NCBI GenBank assembly: GCA_013398295.1
Contig: VZSF01008207.1
Span: forward strand, 744,621-808,620
Direction of reading: 5' to 3'
DNA length: 64,000 nt
DNA from: Chionis minor
Taxonomy: Eukaryota > Chordata > Aves > Charadriiformes > Chionididae
Made by a program: the position numbers and the translations under genes. The notes beneath the pieces were generated by a model. That model made no database searches. It was not told where the DNA came from and was given only the letters and a program-made list of their open reading frames with translations. Shown here piece after piece: positions 54,795 through 64,000 of this stretch (the first letter of the stretch is position 1; every line of letters begins with the position of its first letter).

Positions 54795-55149
54795 ACGGCT
54801 TAAAATTGGAGTGCTGTATAATGCAAACAGCTTCGAAGCGTTTTCAGGTGTAAATATTCCTTTCCAAAGCGTGACTTTGATGTGTTCAGGTCTGCTTTGT
54901 TTCCCTCTAGTTGTAGGTTTGTAACAAAGAGCCAGATCCGATTGAGTAAATCACTTGTGGAAGTTAATTGTTCACAGTGAAAGCTGGTCTGGCTCATTTT
55001 GCCTCCGTCGCAGGAAGAGACAGAGGTGGTGCGCTGGATCTGCGTTCTAAACCAAGCCTTGACGCGACTAATTTTGATCAGATGTCTCTCTTCAGGGCAT
55101 TAAAGAAAACCTGCTCAGTAATCAAAAAGAGCCTCTTCTCTAGAGAAAC
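54795..55149 (+). other. KCNJ15: Candidate 5' exon of KCNJ15
   Basis: The 5' boundary is a T-rich acceptor ending TTAG at 54794, and the 3' boundary is GAAAC|GTAAGA at 55150, a strong donor. CpGs cluster at about 55006-55070, which could alternatively mark a first exon with an internal promoter. Another acceptor-like CAG lies at 55013, so the exon could start at 55014. Two short upstream frames are present, ATG 54821 to TAA 54853 and ATG 54880 to TAA 54924. They precede the ATG at 55082, which is open to the donor. Kir genes commonly have non-coding 5' exons spliced to a single coding exon, so the layout is normal; transcript evidence is needed to fix the ends. Confidence 0.5.
55082..55149 (+). 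CDS. KCNJ15: Possible N-terminal extension of Kir4.2
   Basis: If the donor at 55150 joins the acceptor at 55495, the frame starting at ATG 55082 runs without a stop into the channel frame. The split codon is AC|G and the next codons reach ATG 55512. This adds 28 residues ahead of the usual start, beginning MSLFRALKKTCSVIKKSLF, a basic and amphipathic stretch. The ATG context is weak (C at -3, T at +4), whereas ATG 55512 has A at -3 and G at +4. Both products could be made from one message by leaky scanning. The piece may equally be untranslated leader; the frame match alone has about a one-in-three chance of arising by accident. Confidence 0.3.
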
Positions 55150-55495
55150 GTAAGAAAAAAATTTAATGCATTTTACAGAAATAAAGTACTAATGTAAAAT
55201 TTCAGCTCGGTCAAATTTCTTTTGCAGGCTATCATAAAAGAAACCTACTTCTCCATATTTGGCAGTCACCAGAATCAAAGAATGATTTTTTTTTTTTCTG
55301 GAAAAAAGAATATCAAAGTATTTGTAATGTCAGATATTGTATGATGGTAACTTTATATTCCAGCTGGTTTTATTCACTGCTGCTGTGTTTAAATTATGTT
55401 TATGCCTTCTCTCGATCAACATTTTCCAATGCTTTTCAGAATCAGTTATTGCTTTGATTTTGTTAAGTAACAGTCTTCTTTTATTCTCTCCTTAG
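55150..55495 (+). other. KCNJ15: Intron before KCNJ15 coding exon
   Basis: A 346-base AT-rich interval begins GTAAGA and ends TTCTCTCCTTAG, i.e. canonical GT-AG ends with a polypyrimidine tract just before the acceptor. No gene-like content lies inside. The acceptor is 16 bases upstream of the coding ATG and is likely used by all KCNJ15 transcripts, even if the upstream exon varies. Confidence 0.6.
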
Positions 55496-55511
55496 GACTG
55501 AAGAAGTGAGA

Positions 55512-56642
55512 ATGGAAACCACAAAAATTAATATGTCTCGCATCCCGCTGGTTAATGGAGGCATCGACACTGCCATGCTCAAGGCACACAAACCCCGTGT
55601 GATGTCCAAAAGTGGTCACAGCAATGTGCGGATAGACAAAGTCGATGGCATTTACCTACTCTACCTTCAAGATTTGTGGACTACAGTAATAGACATGAAG
55701 TGGAGGTACAAACTCACCTTATTTGCTGCTACTTTTGTTATGACCTGGTTTCTCTTTGGAGTTATCTACTATGCCATTGCATTTCTTCATGGTGATTTAG
55801 AAATAAACAAGTTCACCCCGAAGCGCGAGCCATGTGTCAAGAATGTAGACTCTCTGACTGGGGCATTCCTCTTCTCCCTGGAGTCACAGACAACCATTGG
55901 CTATGGATTTCGTTTCATTACAGAGGAGTGTCCTCATGCCATTTTCTTACTTGTGGCCCAATTGGTCATCACCACCTTGATTGAAATCTTCATCACAGGT
56001 ACATTTCTGGCCAAAATTGCAAGACCTAAAAAAAGGGCAGAGACTATTAAATTCAGCCACTGTGCTGTCATTACTAAACACAACGGAGAACTTTGTCTGG
56101 TGATCAGGGTAGCAAATATGAGGAAAAGTCTTCTGATACAGTGTCAGCTGTCTGGGAAGCTTCTTCAGACGTATGAAACCAAAGAAGGGGAGCGGATCCT
56201 GCTGAATCAAGCCAGTGTCAAGTTCAATGTTGACTCCTCTTCAGAGAGTCCCTTTCTCATTTTGCCTTTAACTTTCTACCATATTTTGGATGAAAGCAGC
56301 CCTTTGAGAGATCTCACACCTCAAAATCTCAAGGAAAAGGACTTTGAGCTTGTGGTGCTTCTGAATGCCACAGTGGAGTCCACCAGTGCTGTCTGCCAAA
56401 GCAGGACTTCCTACATCCCTGAGGAGATCCACTGGGGCTATGAGTTCGTGCCTGTGGTTTCTCTCTCTCCAAATGGAAAGTACGTTGCGGATTTCAGTCA
56501 GTTTGAGAAGATTAGGAGAAGCACGGATTCTACTTTTTATAGTATGGACTCTGAAAAACAAAAATTAGAGGAGAAATATAGGCAGGAGGATCAAAGAGAG
56601 AGGGAACTGAGAACAATGTTGTTACAGCAGAGCAATGTTTGA
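55512..56642 (+). CDS. KCNJ15: Inward rectifier K+ channel Kir4.2
   Basis: This encodes a complete 376-residue Kir4.2 pore subunit. Four subunits form a plasma-membrane potassium channel that passes inward current more readily than outward. In vertebrates Kir4.2 works alone or with Kir5.1 (KCNJ16), mainly in epithelia. Visible features: cytoplasmic N-terminus with [10 protein letters not shown] (31-40); TM1 about 66-92; extracellular cysteines C108 and C140, which pair in Kir channels; pore helix about 114-126; selectivity filter TIGYG (128-132); TM2 about 141-168 with acidic E158, the polyamine/Mg rectification site; basic RPKKR (171-175) for PIP2; K67 in WRYK, the pH-sensing position in Kir4 channels; a charged C-terminal segment (345-370); and a final SNV, a class I PDZ ligand. 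The ATG at 55512 was chosen because it has a strong Kozak context and aligns with the usual Kir4.2 start. An in-frame ATG at 55533 is a less likely alternative. The coding part is a single exon, as is usual for this family, and there are no disruptions. Confidence 0.98.
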   Translation: METTKINMSRIPLVNGGIDTAMLKAHKPRVMSKSGHSNVRIDKVDGIYLLYLQDLWTTVIDMKWRYKLTLFAATFVMTWFLFGVIYYAIAFLHGDLEINKFTPKREPCVKNVDSLTGAFLFSLESQTTIGYGFRFITEECPHAIFLLVAQLVITTLIEIFITGTFLAKIARPKKRAETIKFSHCAVITKHNGELCLVIRVANMRKSLLIQCQLSGKLLQTYETKEGERILLNQASVKFNVDSSSESPFLILPLTFYHILDESSPLRDLTPQNLKEKDFELVVLLNATVESTSAVCQSRTSYIPEEIHWGYEFVPVVSLSPNGKYVADFSQFEKIRRSTDSTFYSMDSEKQKLEEKYRQEDQRERELRTMLLQQSNV

Positions 56643-57605
56643 GTGGACAAACTATTCTGATTAATCCTTTTTGCAAACTGAAAAAACATAATCTCTGTGC
56701 TGTATGTCTGCTATAAAATCATCAGCGAAGTCCTTTTCAGCAAGTAGCTTTGGTGTAGTGTAAACCTATCGCTTTGTTTGGCCAAGTTGTTAATCAAGTA
56801 TTTTGTAATTAGGCAGGATTTCTTTGATCTTAACTTAACGAAGTTGGATTTGTATTAAATCTCTGCCTTATACCACCACTAAAAGCAGACATACCACTTT
56901 CCGTTTGGAAAGTGAAACTGGATGCACTGTGCTGATTCCTTCAAATATTTATTTGACGTGGTTTTACTGTGAACATGTATTCACAGAGACAGCACACAGT
57001 ACTGCTAGAAGAAAATATGCTCCCTTAAAATATGTATATTTAAAATGTATATTCTTGTACCAGGTAGTGCCTTTGCGGGGATTCCCAGCGCTGAAAGTAA
57101 GTTGATTGGAGAGACAAATGGTTGGATGTGAGAACAGCCTGCAGGGAGGTGATAAGCTCCTTAAATCTTGAAGGAGGGTGAGACAATAGTTGTGCTGGGT
57201 GGTGAGGAAGGGAGCTTGCTCTCTGTCTCTGCTACTCAGAGCTTGTTTTGTGATCTCTCACTTTTTTAACCTCGTTAATGACTGATTTATATACAATAGC
57301 AAAAAGGGGAGATGAGGGCAAGCTACACAGAATCATAACTGTAATCAACTAAGGTTAAGGCTGGCTTTGAGACACCTGTTTTTTATCCAATGTAAATAGT
57401 TTGTAATAGCAGGATAACAATACATTTCTACAGATTGCTTGCTTTGCTATGGACTGTATTTAATTTTGGTTAAAAGAAAGCTGTATAATGTCTGTAGACA
57501 ATATTTACTTTTTCTGGCAACCATAAAGGACAAGCATTCCTTTCATCGATTTAATTTTTGGTCTTTTAAAATCATTCCATTAATAAAGGAATTTAATTTT
57601 AGCAG
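56643..57605 (+). other. KCNJ15: KCNJ15 3' UTR (inferred extent)
   Basis: The sequence after the TGA is AT-rich and non-coding, with ATTTA-type motifs (for example near 56948), consistent with a 3' UTR subject to AU-rich control. The end is placed just after the AATAAA at 57582. A longer form ending after the AATAAA at 58074-58079 is possible. Confidence 0.6.
57582..57587 (+). terminator. KCNJ15: Poly(A) signal candidate for KCNJ15
   Basis: A canonical AATAAA lies about 940 bases after the stop codon. T/G-rich sequence (CTCTTTGTGG near 57612-57621) follows at the distance expected for a downstream element. A second AATAAA at 58074 could serve a longer transcript. Confidence 0.55.
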
Positions 57606-60600
57606 TTCCTGATCTCTTTGTGGCATGGGGAGAGGGTGTGGTACCTCAGAGATGTTGAAATAACTGAGTCCTTGGCATAGGTAGTGGCATCCAGCACACA
57701 AGTTAGGAACTCAGCAGATCACTAAAGTGGTCTGATTATGAGTAGCAAACCAGGTAGCAGTGGTGTCCATGTAGCATGCCTATTATATATAGGTCAGCTT
57801 TTTAATGGGAATTAGAAATTATTTCTGACTCATATCACTTTGGCAGCTTTCTCATTTCTAGAGGTTTTGCTCCTCTAAAGCTTTGGCAAGGAAAAGCTGT
57901 ATTAAGTACAAGTTTTGGGCCTGTGGGCCAGGTCTTGGCCTGAGAGCCACCAAGGCCCACAGTGATGAAAGGACTTTTGGCACCATTACACTTACTGTTA
58001 CTGTGCTTAGCTTCCCAGCATCATGAGGCCCAGTGGAATGCGGTCCTGCAGCCTGCTATGCAATATTCTATACAATAAATCAATCTAGTTTGGTGCCTAA
58101 AGAGGCGTGCAGCAAGTTGAACAAAAAGATGCCCGTGGCACCAAGAATGAATGTCAAGAAGGGAGCGCACACTGCAGGGGCTGGGANATGAGAGGCTTAA
58201 AACCAGACATTTATGTAAACAGTTAGCTCTGCTGTGTGAGAAGTCAGAGATCCAAGTCTGAAGAGAGACTTAACTTAATCCAAAAAGGTTCTCTACCCAC
58301 TACAAAGCAAGCAAGGTTTCTCAAACTGTTGTAATTGCAGAGCCCACCTGGCATTTTTTTGAAAGAATTTCCAGGTGGTATTATGCTGTGTTGTCACACA
58401 GGTTTTCATTTGCAGCCACATAGAGAGGATGTTAAATTATTGATTGTTAGTTTTCAATTTTCCTTCATTTTGTCTGCTTGCTTGTTTCACTGCAAGGAAG
58501 CACATGGCTCCGTGAATATTTGCAGTCACTTTGTAGACCTGAAATCCAAGTCCTGCCTCTCAAAGAACACTGCTTTGGGGTGTTGAGGTGAAAGTGCGCA
58601 GGTGTCTTAACCCTTCTTCAGTCAAGCCTTAGCCTCCATGTTTTGATGATCACACATACACTCCAATTCTTTCTTATCTGGGTAAGGGCTCAGATCTTTC
58701 CTAAAGTCATTGTCTCAGTTGTGTATTGACTGTAAAACAGTTCCAGCAACAAAAAGTGAGCTGATTCTTCTCCAGAAATACCTGACAATGAACTGAACAC
58801 CTTCCTCCTATTTCCTTCCCATCCCTGGAAGTAAAAAGAAATGTGTCGGTTTGTATCTTTCAGGTGAGCGCTCCATCCATTTGAATAAACTTGTTTGCTA
58901 TTGCACTTCCTTGCTTGTATCTTGAGAAATCATAGTGTGTTGAGCCCTGTAGGGGGCACATGTGGCAAGTCCCAATGGATCTATATATTTCTTGAGTGTC
59001 AGATCTAGGAAGTCCTGTGGCTATGCAGCTGCAGCAATGTCTGTGTGTGTGGACTTTTGTGGTGGTCATTTAGACGCCCAGAGACCAGGCTGCTCCAGGC
59101 TTTGACAGCTACTGACCCGTAATGTTTTTAGGATCTTCACTCTGGGAGCTAAAAAAGCAAGTAATCCTAATCCCTAATCCCCCTAAATCCCTGGGTACAC
59201 CAACCCCAGGGTTCAGTCACCATGTTCACTAGGTCATCCCAGTCATTAGGTTATCCTGAAGAAAAAAATATCATAAGCAAAAGTCTTGGAAAGAAAAAAA
59301 AGCATTACAGAAATTATTTTATGAGATCTTTCAGCCCTACAAGAGGAAGGGAGAGGAGAGGAGAGGAGAGGAGAGGAGAGGACTAGAAATCTTTGGCAAA
59401 CTCAAAGCAAACATTCATCAGGTAGTAAGAGACTGTAACATAATATTATATACATAAATTAGTATAATATATAATGCACTACTATTCATTAATTTCAGCT
59501 TCAGAACATAGTCTTAGTCTGCAACAAGCTGGACTTTTCCTTCCTGCTCTCACACAAGCACAACTTTCATTGCTCTATCTGCAAGTTAAGAAAAGCAGAA
59601 GTAGCCTTGGCACAGCATGCCTAGCTGTAGAGTAATGAACTGCAGTGGAAAAATGTCATGACATGTGGATCTGATATGAATCACCAGAAACCACAACCTC
59701 TCAGTGCTTGTGGTCAGCTCTTCTGGTTGTGTAAACACAGCTATGTTGATTTACCTCCGCTGAGGACTGAGAGGATGGAGAACCGGAAAGCAAAACTTCC
59801 ATGACCATCCCAAAATTGCCTTACCCATGAGTAAGGACTGTCCTGCCCACGTGATGATTGAGGGTGTGAGAGCCTCCTTGTCTCCTAACTGCTTGTCCTG
59901 AGAGTGTTGGGGCAGAGCATCCTCAGGTCCAGCAGGTCAGATTCCTACACAGCCAGCACTTCTCACTGCTCTCCCTGCCCCACATATGGGAGATACCACT
60001 TTGGGCACCACTGAGTTGGGTGATTATACTAGTCTCTAAAATGTACTAACTTCATGAATAAATTTAAATTAAATCTGAATCTAAAGCTTCAGGGACTAAC
60101 GAAAGCAGCGGAGACCCATGTCCCTGTGTGCACTAAGTGCATGGGTACATCTGTCAAGTAAATTCTCCATTCCAGTCACTAGATCATTCAGAATAAAATA
60201 GCCATGGTAAATTAAAATTTACTTTTTTAAATTTACTGAGTAATATGACATATTTATCTTTCTTTCATTCATGAGTTATCAGTGAGCAGAACATTTTTAA
60301 AGTAGTTTTCAGTATTTAGAGTTTTATAGCACACAGCAGAATGGGAACTTATTTCAGCTCATGGACTGTTTCTGAAGTGTTTGCTTTGGCTTTGACTTCA
60401 ACACTTCATTGTTCTTTTCTTTTTCCTCTTTCTTAAATTTTTTTCTGTGGAGGTAGGTGATTGAAGAAGCATAATTTCACTTCTGTTGCTTCCTTGCGAT
60501 GATACAGGAATGGAAGAAATGAACCCTCAGAGACTGCAGGCTGACTGTGCCAGAGTCAGAGCCATGATCCTTCACAAATGTTTCACTTCATCTTCCAAAC

Positions 60601-63600
60601 TGGTGACAATGTTTGTGGAAAGTAAAGAATTTGACAGGGGACCATAGTGGTCTCCAGAAAAATGTGGTTCTCTAATTTTCTGAATAGAGGTAGAAAGACG
60701 AATAGCCATTAGGTCTAAAAGATACTGGGGAGGGGGGAGAGGATGCAGAATGGAAAAACAGAGAGAGCAAACCCCACTCATGCACATTCACACTCGTTCA
60801 TATGACTGAACATTTGCCACTTTCATAGGATGCCAGGTCATAAAAACCCAGCAAACCTCTCAGATTTGCTGAGATGACTCAAAGGACTGGGAAAAGTGAA
60901 TGCAAGTTCTGTATTTGAACAAATGCTCCTGATGACTTATGAATGTGTTTGCTCAGTGTTAGGCTGATGACAGCCTGATCTTGAAAGAGAACAGGTAAGA
61001 CCCTATGATGACTCTGTCAAATCCGTGATGAAGAGAAGTTTAAAAAAGCATAGTGTATGCTCTAGCTCTTGCTTATTCTGCTAATATACTGTTTGGCTGC
61101 ACAGCAGTCGTGTCCTGGTCACTCTCATGTTGTTGGGATTATATGAATAAAGGAATGACTTGCCTGCTCAGCCTTCAGCAGATACTCTCTGCAAATATTA
61201 GATTACCCGAACAGAGACCTTTCAATGTAGTAGATACTGGTTGAACATCCTGTACCTAAATGGCTTGAAAGAGCTTTTGGAACATTTCCAGGATGTCACA
61301 TACTCCCTCAGTAGAGACTGTGCAGAGCTGCCCTGTCCTGCACTAGCACACAGTACACACTGCAAAACAACATAATTCCACAAGTAGCACAACATACATA
61401 TGCTTTTTGCATCTCCTCTTAACAATACATTCCACAATGGTCACTGTCCATCTCACCATATCACATGACTGTTAAATTCATTCCTTCTTTACTATCCCCT
61501 GTAAATGTTTATCCAGACAAAATATGACATGGTAACTGACATTAGTAGTACTGAGCAGAGGAAAGTGTTTAAGGACGTAGGATTTATGACTCTGACCGAC
61601 ACGTTGCCATGAAGCTTTCACGGGGACAAAGACTTCAACGCTATACCTGCCTGCTCCTCCCCTTTGCCCAAGATCAACATCCTCAGGACCAACAGTGGAA
61701 TGGAGCGTTGCTTGGCACTGCCAAGGCTCCAGCCGAGATTCAAGTATGTGGCAGGCTCTGATGAAACCAAAACCAGCTCATGGAGGTAAGTTGGTGCTAA
61801 GATCCTGCACCGTGAGTGCAAGGCATGTGTTCTGCCCTGCTGACTTACATGCAGAGCACAAGTGTCCAAGGCGGGCAGCAACATAAAGCTGTCTTCTCAA
61901 ACCTTTACTGCATATCTGCTCTCTTTTGGGAACATGCCAGCCTCAAACGAAAACGCAGTGAGTTTAAGTTGCTATACATTATAACAGGCTGAAGTGCCTG
62001 AGGAAAAGACTTAGCAGAGGTCAGATGACTTCAAGACTTATTAATGACTTTTGCAGTACAAATTGTTCACCTCTCATAGACCAGTTTCTATGCCTTTTCC
62101 CTTCTACTGCTGATATTAGGCATATAATTGTCCAGTGCTGGTGAGGTTCATAAGTTGTTTATCTTTCCTTTGCAACAAAGATGTATAGTTGAATCACAAG
62201 CAGAGTAAGATTTCACTTAACAACTGTGATTAAACAACCATTTTCAAGTTAGGGAATTGTTATTCATTCTTTACCCAATGAAATTGGTAAAATGGTCTGT
62301 GAAATGTACCCTTCACTGTGGTCCAAAATAAGAAATATCTCAAAATAAATATCAAAGTCCAAAATCTGGAATTAATTAAGTGATTCAGACTAAATGGCCA
62401 GTTATTGGAAAAAAAAAGATTGTTATTTTCAGAAAAAAGTATCATAAATGCTACCCTAGTAGTAGACAAAATTTGGAAAGAACAGTATATATTTTAGTAG
62501 CCTCTGGAAGATACTTGTTGTAAGTCAGGATAGTTTTTCATTGTAAAGGTGCAGACATATAGCTGCTTTCCTGTGACAAGCAAAGGTTTAGGCAATATTA
62601 ATTTCCCAAAACATGTCCAACTAATATTTGTGTGACAGAATTGCTCATTTCAGTCTTGGTACAGTAACATTAGGCACCTGGGAAAGGTCAGAATGGAGGT
62701 AAATCATATTTCCAAATGGGATCCCCAAGTTTCTTCCCCCCTCCCTCTCTCCTCTGCTTTCTCCCATGAATTCCTTTTGAGAGGATCTGTTCTGCACACT
62801 GAGTGCCCTGAAATAGCAGTGAATAACAAAAGGCATCCTTGCAAGTTCCGTATGAAGCATCTCTAAAAACTGCTGACTTGGGTACATATTATGACAGTTT
62901 ATGGCTGTCAAAAAATAGGAAAAATGCTTACCAAAAGATAAGTAAGAAGAAAAGGAACAGATTAATACCTCCTCTGAGTGTGCAGCACTTCAAAACTGAG
63001 ACTTGTTTCCTCTTCAAATAAGTTATTCCTAAGTACAAGGCAAGATAGGTTTTTTCCTAGAAAATTGTCCTAAAACCGTATTTTGACTTATATCTGGGTA
63101 AATATGATAGCTGATATTTTCTCCTTCAACCTAAGTGTTTGAAAGCTAGAACCAACACTCAAAATTTATGTTTTGAAAACCAGAAATGGTTGAGTCTTCC
63201 AGCCGATATGTTGAAAAAGGTTTATGCAGCTTGAAACATCTGTTAATGAAACACTGATTCTTTTTTCTGGCAATTTTATTTATACTAATCTCACAAACCT
63301 AGGGAAATCTTCATTTCTGAGAGGAAATAAGCAAGCTGAATTTATTCCCTGATAGACCTTTGCCTTTCCCCAGTTCTACAGAAAAATGAGAGCTTGTCTG
63401 CACATGGAGTTATTCCAGTGCAAACATTTAACAAGCCCAAGTAACAGCCCAAGTCCAGACCAATAGTACACGTGGACGCTGTGAGACTGGAATGAGTGTC
63501 TTTCCCTGCATCAACTTCACTGCCTTTCATGACCGATTCCATCAGAAATAAAAAAGAAATAATCACATTGCCACATGACTCACTCCATTTTACCACTCTC

Positions 63601-64000
63601 CCACCTTAGATTTACAGCTTCGTTTATTCCAGATGCATTTATTTGCATGTGCAGACAAGCCCCAGACTGCGAGGAATGGCTCCAGTTTCACTCATGGAAG
63701 TGGTCCTTCCCAGGAATTCTTGCTGGGTGTTAATGTCACTGAAATCCAGAGGCCAAATTCTTGGCTCCACAATCCCCCTTTCTGCAGCAGCCTGGCGTTA
63801 CAAAGAGGCCGTAAAGCTGATCCAAGAAGCCAGCTGAACCTTTTCTCTGGCGCAGAGAGAAGCATCGTCAAGACCAGGCTATTTCCACTGGAAAAATGAG
63901 CCTCATTTTGTTCAAGAAATGAATGTGCTGTAATGAAATTTTACAACCCCCATAATAAGCCCATTATCAAGATTGTGACAAAACATGAAAAAGCTTTAAA
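57606..64000. other. Non-coding DNA downstream of KCNJ15
   Basis: No reading frame here looks coding on either strand. It contains a lone N at 58187 with no duplicated flank, a pentanucleotide microsatellite at 59351-59381, a degenerate CCCTAA-like stretch near 59163-59192 and a pair of diverged similar segments near 59188 and 60125. By conserved amniote gene order ERG should lie further on, but none of its exons is recognisable in this window. Confidence 0.55.
59351..59381. repeat. (GAGAG)n-type pentanucleotide microsatellite
   Basis: About six perfect copies of the five-base unit GAGAG/AGGAG run from 59351, following a purine-rich lead-in (AAGAGGAAGG). A simple repeat, likely length-polymorphic. 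Confidence 0.95.

Noticed and set aside
54968..55081. Extending the Kir4.2 N-terminus upstream of 55082 to 54968
   Set aside because: The frame is open back to 54968 but begins with TTG, and the first in-frame ATG is at 55082, so a longer extension has no normal start.
55506..55511. GTG at 55506 as the KCNJ15 start
   Set aside because: Eukaryotic initiation at GTG is rare; the ATG at 55512 has a strong Kozak context and matches the family start.
1..64000. CR1 LINEs, endogenous retroviruses, CRISPR arrays or other mobile systems
   Set aside because: I looked for reverse transcriptase, integrase and Gag-like motifs in the translations and for CR1 3'-end sequence and found none; no CRISPR-like spaced repeats are present. 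Highly degraded copies could be missed by eye.

Overview
The window is vertebrate nuclear DNA. It is AT-leaning, almost entirely non-coding, and holds one unmistakable gene: KCNJ15, the inward-rectifier potassium channel Kir4.2, whose intact 376-codon reading frame sits in a single exon at 55512-56642 on the + strand. There are no mammalian-type Alu, B1 or L1 repeats, and I found only very old-looking repeat fragments. A sauropsid, most likely a bird, fits best, but this is inference. In amniotes such as human the gene order is KCNJ6 - KCNJ15 - ERG. On that order, positions 1-54.8 kb would be upstream intergenic DNA or 5' introns of KCNJ15, and 57.6-64 kb would be the spacer towards ERG.

Layout: 1-4396 is unique non-coding DNA with a degenerate tRNA-derived SINE near 449. 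Positions 4397-6478 and 6480-8561 are two near-identical 2082-bp copies separated by a single N. Positions 8562-41345 are unique non-coding DNA holding a candidate exon (15402-15524), a 59-base pyrimidine tract with G-quadruplex potential (28083-28141), a poly-T run ending in an N (30042-30066) and a decayed C2H2 zinc-finger fragment (about 38084-38181). Positions 41346-47123 and 47125-52902 are two apparently identical 5778-bp copies, again split by one N. Positions 52903-54794 are non-coding. The KCNJ15 3' part follows: a candidate 5' exon at 54795-55149, an intron of 346 bp, the coding exon, and a 3' UTR with a poly(A) signal at 57582. The rest, to 64000, is non-coding with small repeats.

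Two things matter most to a reader. First, both large tandem duplications are very probably assembly artefacts (overlapping contig ends joined with one N), so the real locus is probably about 7.9 kb shorter. Second, the candidate exon just upstream of the KCNJ15 coding exon splices in frame to it and carries an AUG, predicting a Kir4.2 form with 28 extra N-terminal residues. I found no evidence of an undescribed multi-gene system.
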